64,000 nucleotides of DNA from Wuchereria bancrofti (lineage: Eukaryota > Nematoda > Chromadorea > Rhabditida > Onchocercidae). This document shows, piece by piece, positions 11,142 to 23,662 of this stretch. Below the pieces are notes generated by a model. It ran no database searches and was not told the DNA's origin. It saw nothing but the letters and a program-made list of their open reading frames with translations. Numbering within the stretch: position 1 is the first letter of the stretch; each line of letters starts with the position of its first letter. Location: assembly GCA_005281725.1 (NCBI GenBank), contig SSBO01000001.1, positions 12,257,475 through 12,321,474 of the forward strand, given 5' to 3'. Both the position numbers and the translations under genes were made by a program.

Positions 11142-14100
11142 ATGTTATCAATGAGTGAGACGGATAAGAAAGAGCACAGATCACATGAAATCACTGATGG
11201 AATTATTATTCAAAGGCAACGGCCATTTATGACAAAATCACCAAAAGCAGAAATGAATGCAAGAAAAGGAACAGAATTATTAAAACAAAGTATTGCAACT
11301 TCATCGGTACTTTTTCTTCTAACACTTTTTTTTTTCAAGTATTATTTAACATTGAAATATTATAAAAATTTAATTTTATGAATTCGTTCTTTTTTTTCAA
11401 TTTTAATATTGAATAATTTTATTTTAAGTTAATATGCAAATATGGACTAATAATTCACGTTATCCTTTCTTTACTTACTTACTTAGTTGCTTTTTCTTTT
11501 TAGGATGCAGATTTATTATTAGTAACAGCAACGATGAAGACAATTATGAAACAATCAATTAATCATCCTGAGCAATTTACTGGTTACTGCTTTCTTTTTT
11601 TTTCTTAATTTTTAAATAAATTATGAATTTCCTATTAGGATTTTTGGGTTGAATTTAAATTTTAATTTTTATAAATGAAAATCTTACTTCAAAAAATAAA
11701 AAAATACGACATATCATCATCGATGTCAATGTCAGTATCACAAATACCAACACTATTACCGTTCCAATCATTTGAAATTGAAACGAACGGTCAAAGTAGT
11801 AATAACTTATTATCATTACTATCCAGTAAATTCCAGATAATGCAGTCAGTAAACAGTTTTAAGAATTTCAGACCTGGATTGAATAACTTTCATTTGTTTT
11901 TTTTTGTATAATTTGTATCATTTAAGAAAAAGCCTTTATCAATATTTTTTTCCAGCAAAGCATAAAATGCAATCTGAGCAGTCAGAAGTTGACATTCTAA
12001 ATGACAGTGGTGTCACCTCAGTTGACATGATACCAAATCGAAGTCATGATGAATCTACAGCACAAGCTGATGATAGTGAAAAAGGTCGGAATTTCAAGTG
12101 CTTTCAACTTAAATAAATGTCATTATTTTTTAATTTCAAATTGAAACCTCTTAGTTTTAAATCATAATGTTATTAAATAGATGGATATAATTTATTTAAT
12201 TATACCTTATATTGCATAATATAAAATTGTAGCATAAATGTGGTCGAGTAAAAATTTGCAGTGTTTTTACTTCAATAATTAACCATGCCTTCATAAAGTA
12301 TTTTAATAATTGTAATAAACACAAAAAAAAGGAATATGTGAAATAAAATGACTTTCCTCTCTTTTTTTTTTTGAATAGTCATTTTAATAGAATGAATCTT
12401 TTCGAAACAAAATAAGAAAATAACATGTTTTAAATTACCATTTTAATAAAACAATTGTTAGTTTTTTCTTCCACTTAAATCATAATCATTATCAGGTATT
12501 GAGCAAATTCCAACATTATCAATGATTCATGATGGAAATGATAAACAAGAATTACAATTAACAGTAGTTGATGTAACAACAACAGAAGGGATAGAATCAA
12601 TACAGAGTGAACTGGAATTAAAATCACAATCAGTACAACAAGAAGGCGAATCAGAAAGTGATGATTCAATTAAGGAACAAAATAATGATAATGATAGTTT
12701 GGAAGGTTATCTTTTTTAGTGGAAGTGTAACTACGCATGATAATTTGCCAAATATTAATAAAAAAATGTTATTTTTTAAAATGAAGTTTCTTTTTTTCAG
12801 TTGTTCGTAATCAAGATGAAATACAATCTGAAACAAGTACGAATGAGATGAATGATATGATTGTTGAGGAAATTGATAAAAATATGGAACAACGAGCTTC
12901 TGATAATTTTCCAATAGCATCTTCAGAAGGTTTGACTATTTTGTTCATTATGCTTTTTCCTAAAATTTGTAAAATTAACGATTTCAATTTAATCTTAGAG
13001 GAGAGTTAAATTAAAATAATAAATGAAATTAAGATAAACTTAAAACAAATAAAATTTTACTTATTTTAGTTTACTTATTTTAGCACAAACAACACAGGAA
13101 ATGATGGAAATAATGGACGAATCAATACCGATGACAAGCGAATCAAAAGTGGAAATGAAAAATATATGAAAAATATATCCATGGATGATCAAAAGAAAAT
13201 TATAAATGCAAAAAGTTCGTCTATTAAAAGTACCTTAAAGCATTGAAAAATTTTCGTAACAAACAACACTTTTTTTAGAATTTCCGGAATGAAATTGTAT
13301 TTCAGTAGATGAAAACATTTTTTCCTGTTTTTGAATTATTTAAAGTCGAAAAAAGCGAATACCGGATAATTTTGAAATTTAAAACTTGGAAAAATTTTTA
13401 AAACTTGATCAAAATTTTTAATTTTTGAAATAAAGATACTTTTTGATATCAATTAAGCACTTTTTTGCCCGATTATACAATAATTCATGTTTCGCTAGTA
13501 AAAAATATCATTTGTTATCAGAAAGACAAACACTATCATTCGAAACTAAAATTGAAATTTTAAGCATTTAATGCAAACGAAATTTTTTCCATTTTTCATA
13601 CAACGCAAGGAGAAATATCAACTATCTGTATTATTCATTTCCATGTATTATCACTGCAACAATTAGGATACCTTATAATTAAGTACTTAATTAATTAATC
13701 ATAGGCAATATGTTTACTACAATCATCATTGCTACTATTATTTGTATTCTCAGTTTATTGATCTCCTTGGGAGTTGTATTATCTTTAATCATAATATTTG
13801 TGAACAGGAATTTATCACTGATTGAATGGATTATTTTGTTTTTCCTTTCTTTTTCTTGTTATTTCATCCCATCCTTTCTTTCAGATAGTTTAAAAATTTG
13901 ACACATCTAAGATTTTCTGAAATTTCATCCAATTACAATTCATCCAATTACAATTTAATCTTTTGACATAAACTTTCAAAACTGTTTCTTTTTTAACTGT
14001 AAAGTTATGTTCTATAAGTTTACTTATTGTATACGCTGCTTTCATTTCATTTACACAATTATTTCATGCAATAAAATTTTTGTAATTCTGTTTACAAATA

Positions 14101-15741
14101 CACTTTAAAATATGATCATTTTTGGGTTTTCATCTTTTAAATGCAATCGATAAAATAATAATTATATTCTTTAATATAGCCATTCAAATTCATTTCTTAG
14201 CTATAAAGTTATATTATTTATTTACAAGAATACTTTCACTTCATAAATAATTTTATACAGTAAAATTTTTGTAATTATTTCTATTTGCAAACACCTTTTT
14301 GTCATACTTAAGCAAGCTAATATAACGAATAATAAGTTTTGTGACACCGCACATTACTGTGCAAATGTACAGTATATTAAGAAAAATAAACGCTTTCTTC
14401 AATTTAAATATCTGATCATTTGATTTCTTTTACATTTAAAATGTTATCAGAAATGATTTATGTCCTCAAACATAATTATTTAAAGTTTGCTACACCTCTG
14501 AGTAGATTTAAACAAGATAAAATGACAAATGCCGAAATTTTTTGCTATACTGCATACTGTAATGCATACTGTATCGTAATACCAAGCTTCATACTGTAAG
14601 TATTTTATGAATTATTTTATTTTCAAATTATTAGTGTATTTTATAATTTTTGTAAACAATGCCTTGAAATAGAATTATTGCAAGAACAAGAGAAAAGAAA
14701 TACTGATAAAGCTACGATATTGTGTGAAAGAATTACGGTAAGATATTGTCATATTTAAATGATTAAATGCTAATTGAGTAAATTATATCAGTAATGTATG
14801 CAAAAATGTTTCACTGATAGTATATTTTTGAGAATAAATGAACAAATAAACTTTAAATTCTATTCATAATTTCAATTTTACATAATTTACACATTGTGTA
14901 TCATAAGAAAACTTAAAAATAATCATTAAATATGTACAGCAGTATTTTTTTATTCAAAAAATTATGATAATTTGCAAGTAAACATATAAAGACAGGCTTT
15001 AAAACTTAATTTTAAAAAATTTGAAGGAAAAAAATTGCAGGGGCAACTTTGGAAGTATTTTTAATTTACGAAAATATTTCAACATTTTCATGAAATATAT
15101 TAGTGACTAGAAATGAGTAGAATTTTTTTCATTTTACAATTTTACAACAATCGAAAATAATTGGTCATTTTTCTAGAAAAAAATTTACTTGACCTACTTT
15201 TATAGAGCAAGCATTACTGATATGATGCAAACTTACACTCATTTATTTATTTGCTTATTTATTTATATTTGACTAAAAATTGATTCGAATAAAAAAATTA
15301 TTAAAGGTTTTTTTTATTTCGTAATTCTTACAGCTCTGTCATAATTACACTATTATTTTTCGAAAAACAAAAGAAGTCACAAAATAAATTATTGCATTAA
15401 TGTGTTAATATTTTTAGAATTCAAGGTAACGGGATATTCTTCTATCAATTATCAAATTTTATATATAATTGCTAAAAATGCTACTATTAATTTTTTCATC
15501 ATTTTACAGTAATTGCAACACAAGCATGATTAATTAAAACCATAATTAATTAAAGACAAAATTGAAAAATAGTGATTCTTTTCAACTTTTAAAAGGTTGC
15601 AAAAATATTAAATATAATCAATTAGTGAAGCAAATACAAGAACAACTTTCTATTAACCAAATATCATGTTTATATAGATTTCAACCAGAAGAATTATTGA
15701 TAATGATATCAAAATCTGCTGCTCACTTTACATACCAGTAA
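11142..15741 (+). CDS. Unrecognised acidic disordered protein with one membrane segment
   Basis: Model: exons 11142-11306, 11504-11582, 11956-12084, 12496-12705, 12801-12929, 13705-13799, 14673-14737, 15418-15425 (8 nt) and 15596-15741; 1026 nt, 341 aa, all phases consistent. The first ~237 residues are polar and acidic (Glu, Asp, Ser, Thr, Asn) and look disordered. The exon at 13705 encodes a long hydrophobic helix (TIIIATIICILSLLISLG and on), followed by the basic NYCKNKRKEILIK and a tail ending SKSAAHFTYQ. No signal peptide is visible at the chosen ATG, so topology is open: basic residues after the helix suggest a cytoplasmic C-terminus, and a 5' exon may be missing. Exons 3-5 are phase 1-1 cassettes. 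I do not recognise the family and assign no function. The 5' half is the better supported as exons; joining it to the membrane part is inference from phase. Confidence 0.55.
11736..11789 (+). other. Possible cassette exon (54 nt, phase 1-1)
   Basis: Bounded by TCAG and GGTCAAAG, this stretch reads VSQIPTLLPFQSFEIETN in the phase needed by the gene's other cassettes. It shares QIPTL with the 12496-12705 exon (IEQIPTLSMI), so it may be a paralogous exon. The surrounding frame stays open from 11675 to 11908, so the true exon could be longer. Acceptor strength is poor. Confidence 0.3.
13084..13169 (+). other. Alternative terminal exon that would remove the membrane segment
   Basis: A good acceptor (TTATTTTAG) accepts the phase-1 donor of the previous exon and reads AQTTQEMMEIMDESIPMTSE to a TGA at 13167-13169. 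The product would be a 265-aa protein without the membrane helix. Another frame of the same DNA stays open to a possible donor at 13215 and would join the membrane exon in phase, but cannot be entered from the upstream donor without a one-base shift. Confidence 0.4.
15418..15425 (+). other. 8-nt microexon
   Basis: AATTCAAG is flanked by a strong acceptor (ATTTTTAG) and a strong donor (GTAACG). Including it is the only visible way to convert the phase-2 end of the 14673-14737 exon into the phase-1 start of the last exon, which keeps the last frame open to its stop. Confidence 0.5.
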
Positions 15742-15791
15742 TTTCAAATTACCCTTAAAAGAAAAAATTAAACATTAGAATTCAAATTTTT

Positions 15792-15797
15792 AATAAA
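15792..15797 (+). other. Possible polyadenylation signal of the acidic membrane-protein gene
   Basis: AATAAA 51 bp past the stop codon at 15741. It sits only 5 bp before the stop codon of the convergent CRIB gene, so a plus-strand transcript cleaved here would run into the CRIB gene's last coding exon. Confidence 0.4.
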
Positions 15798-15801
15798 ATT
15801 A

Positions 15802-17522
15802 CTACAAATGTAACATCCATTCGTTTCTATCATTTTCTTCCACATTCATTGTTTTTGCGATCGTTATCTGTAAAAATAAAAATAAATATTACATTTTTTT
15901 ATTCAGAAAATTTTTGCTAAATATTAAATTTTGACCAATTTCAAAAAAATTTCTAATACATGTTGCTTAATATTTTTGTATACACTATCCGTCTTTGGAT
16001 ACCTTTTATTTTTTGATTTCATTTCAGATTATCATTCCCACTTACATAGACTGTCTTCCTGCTAAAAATAACTTCCAGAATTAATTTGCTTCCCTTACTT
16101 CCAACCATCCCCGTTCTTTTTCCTTCTTCACTCCCCGATTTCCAGCTTTTCACAATTAAAAAGTTATAATCCATTGATCGTATAAAATTTAACAATTACC
16201 ATCGATTCCGGACTATTAACGATGCCATGCTGCATTTTTGTCACAGCAAATGAAGTTTTTTTCAATAAATCATCATTCAGTGTTGTCTAAAATTATAAAT
16301 CGATAGTTTGTTAAATAGATTAAATTAAACCATATTTAAAACTGAAATTGAAGTAATAATTTATGTTTGAGCAAATAGTTCCATGAATAGATTGTAACTT
16401 ACTGGGATTATAATATTATTTTAATTTTCCTCCTCAAATATATTTCAAAATAATAATAATACTAATGTTTTTCTATCAGTAATATATTTTATGATGCTAT
16501 TTAATTTAAATTCGTAGATAGAAAAAAAAACTGAAATTTCTATTTAAATGAATAAAGACAGAAAAAATAAACAAATAAAAACAAATGAATTATAACAACG
16601 TGATATTGTTACCTTAAGTTTACTTTGTCGTGGTATCGGCACTGGTCGTTTCGGCTCTTTTCCAAAATTTTTATTTTCAATCTAAAAATTTAGAAGCTTA
16701 TCAAATTTGAATAAATTAAATATAATTTATTCTAAAGAATATTTATTACCCAAATTTGCGCATATTCATTAAAAGTTTGTAAACAAATAATGTGCTGATT
16801 ATTTTTATCCTTAAAATGTAGTCAAAAATTTTTCCTGCATCGTTTAATTTTTGAATAAATAAATTATTTATTTATAGTTTTATTTGTAATAATTAATTTA
16901 TAGTTTTTTACGCATTATAATGAATAAAGTTGTAATATTATAGCAAAATATAAAACTGAAATTGTAATATTGTAATGGAATATGAAATTGAAATTGTATT
17001 TTTACATTTATAAACACATAAAAAAAACATGTAACTATTATGTAAATTGTTAAATTATAAACATGAAGGACAAACATAGACCTCAGGAACATCAGTAGTT
17101 ATTGTCGCTCTTTTTATGCAATCAATTTGTCGTGGTGCCGGTTTAGGACGTATTAAAATTCGTGTTGTTTCCGGAATAGACAATGAAGATGATCGATTAA
17201 TGAATGTAGGATGTTGTTGCGTAATGTTAGAGATGGATTTCATTGTAATGTCATTCGATTCTTTGTTATTTGAAGTGGAAAACATTGAAGTACTACGCTG
17301 CATTATTCTTTTATCCGAAACGGAACCGTAGCTATTACGCTTAAAACACGTACGTTGTGGTGGTACTGGTTCTGAATTTCGATCATTCTCTAATGATACA
17401 TCTAAATTTACTTGTTTTCTAGGATCGCTTCGCCATTTTACATCATCATTACAAATAACATGTGATAAAGCGGTTGAAGTATTATCAGCAAAAAGTTTTC
17501 CTTTATCAATAACAGAACTCTT

Positions 17523-17554
<32 letters not shown>

Positions 17555-18112
17555 GCTGATGAAATATATGTGAAGCATCCTGAAATATGTTCTCATTTCA
17601 AGTAGTAACTTATCAAAAGGAGTACTTATTATCATGATGTGATTTTTTTTTTTTTCATGACATAGAAATGAACAATTTTGATTCTATATAATTATATTTA
17701 ATCTATGATTATCATATTTGATACGATTGAAATGAACTACTCTGATCGTATAATCAATTACAATTATCATATTTGATATGGTTCAAGTGTTTTATTCTGA
17801 GCATATATAACTATAATTAATCATAATTGTCATATTTTACACCATTAATCTCACTATATACATATTCAATATCACTATATTTAACCATATTTGAAAAAAA
17901 AAAAAAAAACTAATGATTCTTACTTCGCTCCCTGATTTTGTTGTACCATTTTTGCTTTCACTAATTACTGTCATTGCAACTGGTCCATTAAAGGATGTTT
18001 CCAAGTATTTTTCATTACCATTTTGATTTAAATTTTCATAAATATGATTTACTGTCGAATACTTCACTGCATGTAAACGTTGTTGATTTGAATCTTTTGA
18101 AGTAACATCAGC

Positions 18113-18143
<31 letters not shown>

Positions 18144-21100
18144 ATAGGAGTAGTAGCATCAGTTGTTGTTGATTGAAAATTTGTAGAAGACTGTATATTA
18201 TCAATTTTAATAATTGTTGGTGGCATTTCAGAATTTGATATTTTCTGTTGTTTCGCTTGAATTTTTGAGTTTCGATTATCAGTTAATGATATATCGGATG
18301 GATGAATTACTTGATTTGATGATGATGGAAGAAGCCATTTTTGTTCTCCCTCATCTGAAGTGCTTGGTTTTGGAATTGGAAGTGGTTTCTTCAATACTGA
18401 TTTTGGTGATGTTGGTGGACGTTTATGAAGTGAATAATTTTCATAATTTCGTTTCTCAGCAATAATTTCAGCTATTGATTTTCCATCATTAAGACCAAAA
18501 ATATTGACACCAATAAGTGATGGTTTTGGTGTTATTTCCGGATCAGATATATATAATGAAGCTTTTGTTTTTGTATTACCTTCATTATCGGATGTGAGAT
18601 CGGAATCCTGATTAATTAATTTCGGTGGCATATTTCGCGTTTTAAACTGCAACTGCTTTGAATCAAGTATTTCAACTAATTGTTTCACTGATTTCTTATT
18701 ATCTTTTAATTTCGTTGATTCAGTCTTCTCTTCAAACATTTCGATATTGCATTTTTCTGAATTTGAAGAAGTTAGACAAGTTTCAGTGGCAATTTGCTCA
18801 TCCAATGCATCATCCAACTGTTTCAGTGCTTGTTGAATTTCCATCTGATCTTTGAGATCGATAAGCTTTTTCTCAAAGCTATTTGCATCCGTTATCATTG
18901 AATTGATATTTATAGCATCCTGATTCTTATACAACGATGATATCATCTCTCCGGTTTTTTGAGAAATGATAGCATCACAGGTAGTTTCTTCGTTTTTAAC
19001 ATTAGTATACTGGAACTGTTTCGATGTTGGTGCAAATGGTGAAACGGATGATGTAGTTTCGATCGAATCTGATGATGAAATTGATGTAAGCTTTTTATGC
19101 TTCGGTAACATTAGGAAACTTTTGATGCTATTTTGATTATTTATTTTTTTGGAATTTGATTTCAAACTATGCGGTATCGATTGATGTTTCTCATCATTTG
19201 ATATTTTTCGACTACATTTCAAATTTAATTTCAAATTATCTCGTTCCAGCACTGATTGTTTTTCATTTACCGCACAAGATGATAGAGTAAAATTATTCAA
19301 ATTATCATAAGTTTCGATATCATTAATGTAAACTGTAACATTTTTAGGATTATTCTCCTGATTTTCCATTGATTCCACACATAATTCTGTAATATTATTA
19401 TCATTATCAGTAGGAGTAATGGCACTAATAGCATTACTACTCGTATTAGCGATATTTTTCTCGATCATATTGAAAATATTTCTAATAATTGGATCATGTG
19501 TTAATTCTGTCGCAACAAAATTATTAGCATTCGATTGTATATCTTCAATGTGTACTAAATGCCTGAAAATTTTATTGCATTCATTTAAAAAGTAAATAAA
19601 AAAATTATTCGAAACAAATAAAATTCGAAAAATTACAACAATGATCGCTGAATAATATTTTAAAAACTGAAATTTTACAGAAAATTCAAAAAATTTTAAA
19701 TAAAATTTTGAAAAATAAAAATAAGGAAAAAAAAGGAATACTCGAAATGTGTTGGTGTTGATACTTCTTCCGGTTTTACTTTTGCTGTTTTCCGTAATAG
19801 CTTTTTGTTGATGACTGAAACAGAAAAAAAAAAGAAAAACGGAAATTATATCATAAATATCTGTAATTGTAGTAAATCGTGGGATTTACTACAATTAAAT
19901 CATATAATAATTATAATTACAGTAGCAACAATAATATAATTACATAATAACGACTCATAATAATATTGGCTTTTAACGAATATAAGTGATGATGATAATA
20001 TTAATGGTAGTGAATGTAATTACTATTATTATTATTATTATTAATAGTGAATGTAATTATAACTATTATTATTATGCAAATAACTGTGCAATATAAGTGC
20101 TGATAACAATATGTTTTACCTATTATCAATGCTGATAACAGTGTATTATTGTTTAAAAACTATTAACAATATTGCCTTTTAATAAAAATAATAATATTAA
20201 ACGATTCAATTGAAAATTATTCGTTGAAAATTTACTTATTTTAATGTGTGTTATTAAAATTTATCATTCAATTTTAAAATTGCTTCCAAATTAAAAAAAA
20301 AAAAAACAACGGACAAAAACAAAATTTATTACATTATCTTATAGCATTAAAATTTTCATTCCTTTAATAATTACGAGGAAATTAAATTTGAAACTGTTTC
20401 TTTCATTTTTTTTACATATCTATAATTAGTAATTTAAAAGAAAAAAAACAAATAATATTAACTGATAAAATATATTGATAAAAAGAGAATAGAAGAAGAA
20501 ATTTGATAATAGATCATTAGCAATTTAAAACCCTTTGAAATTAATTTAATCTGCACAACTAATTTAATCTAAGTTTATTTTAAAAAACTAACAAATACTT
20601 TGGTTAGTTTGGTTGCTCGAAATATTATCCATTGTAATATGAATATTTTCTGATTCAGCTATACGTTTATAATTTTCATCTGCCTGAATCTGAAAAAAAA
20701 AAAGAAAGAAAAGAATGAAATATTTTTTTTTATAATAAGTAGCAAAAAAATTTTTTTACGTTTCTTTCTCAAAAAATAAATAAATAAATAAATTGTAAAA
20801 AACAAATATTTCGTTTTAAATTTAATGATTTTTTTAAAGAGAAACTAACCAATAACAATAATATTATTACTGATAATATTATTATTAATTTAAAAACAAA
20901 AAAAAAAGGGAAAAAATTAAACAAAATAAAAGTTAATTTAAAGTGAAGGAAAAAAAGAAACAAAATATTCTTGAAATGAATAATTTTACATATCATAAAT
21001 CAAAATACTTTGAGGATAATTTGTTGTAAAAAAATTTAATACATTGTAATTTTTGCAGTATTTTTTGAAAGAAAAAAAAAAAATTTTCGTTTTTATTTGA

Positions 21101-23656
21101 GAACAGATGGAAAATATAGTTTTAGATTAATCATATTTTTTTCGACGTTTTTTCTTTTTTTGGAAATAAATGACCAGACATTTTCATAAAATATATGATG
21201 ATAAAAAAATAACAATTTAAAATGTCTTTTTTTCTTTTTTGCTACTTTGGTAGTTTTTTTCTCTTTTTCATATTGCATTACCTTAAATGTCACCCACATT
21301 GTCACCTTAACGAGTGAAATGGCGATAAAAAGGACAATTTGATCATTATTTCTTTATTATTTTTACGATTTCAACATTTTCAAATAGCATAAAAAATAGC
21401 ATATTAAAATTGAAGAAATAAGAAATGAAAAATTGGATAATTACGTATAATTTAATTATACATAATATTTCTTCTTTTTTTTATTTGTTAAATTCAAAGC
21501 ACAATATGAGGTGTTCTACTACAATTTTCAAAATTTAGTGTCACTAATATTAGCAATGCAATTATCATTAATTAGTAAGATCAATGCTTCCAATTGCAAA
21601 CTAAATTTGAATTAAGAATAGAAATTTTAAGAGGAGAACATAAAAACTTCTGAATTTGTAAATATTTTCATTTAGGTAAGAAGTCACTTTGGAAATATTT
21701 CATATATTAGAGGGTATTTTGATTTATCTAAAAACTATTTAAATGCATTCATCAGCCGAAAAAAACTTGATATTTTTTGAAATTTAATTTTTCTAAATTT
21801 CCAAATCAATTAACTATTTAATAAGTATACTTATTAAATAGTTAATTGATCAATTAGACCAATTAGTCATCTACATGTTTGTCTGAAGCATAAACAAATG
21901 TATTTAGATAAATAATTATTTAAACCGCAGCATAATTAATGACCTGAATTATGACATAATTAATAATTTAAATTTATTATGTAAAGAATACTTTAGAATT
22001 TATAGCGTAACAAAATTAACGTAAGTATAATAGAAGTTTATTACTTTTTTTTAAAGCATTATTTCACCCACAAAATCATTATTATTAAATTAAAAATTTC
22101 AAATTTGATGGTTATCAAAATGAAAGAGAAAATGCAAACATAAGATAAAATATACCTTCCATGATTATATATCATTGATAAGCTATCAATCATAACAATC
22201 TTAATGGACAAAATAAAAAGCTATAATTTGAACTTCTACACTTCGACGGACATATATGATTCATTTATTAATCCATTTAAAGTAAGTTAGCTAACTTACT
22301 GTAAAATCAAAATTTGTTCCTATTAAAATCTTAAATTTAATCACTTCTTATAAATTTTCAAAAACGAATAAATGTGCATACATTATATAGAATACAAATT
22401 TATTGATTGATGCAACAATTAAAACAACAATTAAAATTTTTTAATTCATTAAAAAAAATTTATATTCAGCAAAAGTTTTAAATGAGCCACTCAAAACCAT
22501 TAATTATTTCATTTGCAAAAATAACAATAATTTAATTGAAAAATAAGGAATATATGAAAAGTAATAATGCAATGTATATCATTAAGAGATTTGTTTACTA
22601 AATGATATTTACTAAATGCTAACCAAAATTTGTTTACTAAATGATAAATAAAAGTATAATTGCATCGATGAGAATTATAAACAAAAAGTTTTAGTGTTAA
22701 ATACATTTGCTAAGTTACTAACATTATATTTGGTTATAAGTTGCGGTAGAAATTAGCAATTAAGTATTAAATTTCGATTCGACAAGAAAATATTAATGTG
22801 TTTCCATAAGATTATCTTCTTGTCCAGCTGCGCATCATAAATCATTTCGAAGACTCTGTCAACTATCTTTATTCCCTTTTGCCAATAATTCTACTTCTGA
22901 ACCTTTCTAACATTTATAATGCCTATTTTGACCATTTCAATAATAACCAAAACAGTCTCCCCTTCCCCTATTTATTTATTCCGAAAAATTTAAGTGAAAA
23001 CAATGAAACCCCTCCCCCTATTTATTCTATTTATTTCGAAAAATTTAAAAAGAAGTGAAATAAATATAAAAGAGATAGAACGGTGATTAATTTTGAGCAA
23101 TCTCTTTTTTTTCTTTTATTTTAGTATTTTGTTAAATTAAGCTTTAATTGAATTTATTTGAAAAAAAGTGCAAATAATATTTGAAATTTAAAAATTCCAA
23201 AAAATGAATTAAAAATGAAAAATTTTTATTTTAAAAAAGAAAAATTTTGAACTTATTACAATTGTCAGACAAAAATAAGTATAGTTAGAACAAATAAAAC
23301 GAAATAAGTCTAAGTGAACTGTAATAATTTGTAAACTATTAATTTAGATTTATTAATTTAGAATTTTCTGTTTTTTTTTTCATAGCCGAAATCGATTTAA
23401 CGAGATTTGTAAAAATTTTGCAAAAAATGAAAAATGACTAAAGTTTGAAAGATTTAAATTTTTTGGAAGAATTGTGGTTTTGATAAGACTATTTGTCTTA
23501 GCAAAATTTGAACTTATCAAAAACCAAAACTAATAAAAATCAGATCTAACTGTAAAATTAAGAAAAAAATTCAAGAATAAAGAAAAGATAAAATACCGGT
23601 AAACAATGACATCCATTGCATATTGGTGAAGATTTCGATGAATAATTTGTTGTCAT
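15802..23656 (-). CDS. CRIB-domain protein with SH3-binding proline motifs (putative Cdc42/Rac effector)
   Basis: Eight phase-consistent exons from 5' to 3': 23656-23597, 20689-20599, 19814-19742, 19562-17924, 17579-17082, 16681-16613, 16286-16200 and 15867-15802; 2583 nt, 860 aa. The start MTTNYSSKSSPICNGCHCLP lies 4 nt after a splice acceptor. Residues ~52-82 are a basic patch (INKKLLRKTAKVK) followed by EVSTPTHFEHLVHIED, which fits the CRIB consensus ISxPxxFxHxxHxG. Then DPIIRNIFNM resembles the segment after CRIB in WASP GBDs. The remainder is long, polar and probably disordered, with proline motifs LKKPLPIPKPS, IRPKPAPRQ, EPVPPQRTC and KRPVPIPRQ (SH3-type), a possible short coiled coil, a Thr run and a Gln run. 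No kinase, WH1 or VCA domain is seen, so it is not PAK, ACK or WASP. By family knowledge CRIB binds GTP-Cdc42/Rac; a scaffold role is inference. The final CRIB glycine is replaced by Glu. Confidence 0.85.
17524..17558 (-). repeat. CAA repeat encoding a Gln run
   Basis: A GTT repeat on the plus strand is CAA on the coding strand, giving eleven consecutive Gln after HIFH in the CRIB protein. Confidence 0.9.
17690..17845. repeat. Degenerate tandem repeat in a CRIB-gene intron
   Basis: Two to three diverged copies of roughly 60-75 bp share ATTATCATATTTGATA-like cores (about 17709, 17763 and 17827). They are noncoding and lie wholly within the intron between 17579 and 17924. Confidence 0.5.
18113..18143 (-). 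repeat. ACA repeat encoding a Thr run
   Basis: A GTT repeat on the plus strand is read as ACA codons on the coding strand, giving about ten Thr in the CRIB protein before ADVTSKD. Confidence 0.9.
21805..21850. repeat. 46-bp perfect palindrome
   Basis: A 23-bp arm beginning ATCAATTAACTATTTAATAA is followed with no spacer by its exact reverse complement, centred on GTATAC at 21827/21828. It lies in the large second half of the CRIB gene's first intron and has no coding potential. Confidence 0.95.
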
Positions 23657-23660
23657 TTTG

Positions 23661-23662
23661 CT
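23661..23662 (-). promoter_or_regulatory. Splice acceptor just upstream of the CRIB gene start codon
   Basis: The minus strand reads TTTTATTGCAG then CAAAATG, placing an acceptor 4 nt before the initiator. This spacing is common for spliced-leader trans-splicing in nematodes, but a 5' UTR intron would look the same. Confidence 0.4.

Noticed and set aside
15802..23656. Assigning the CRIB gene as WASP, PAK or ACK
   Set aside because: No WH1, VCA, SH3 or kinase domain is encoded in the phase-consistent exons. Only the CRIB-like motif and proline motifs are present.
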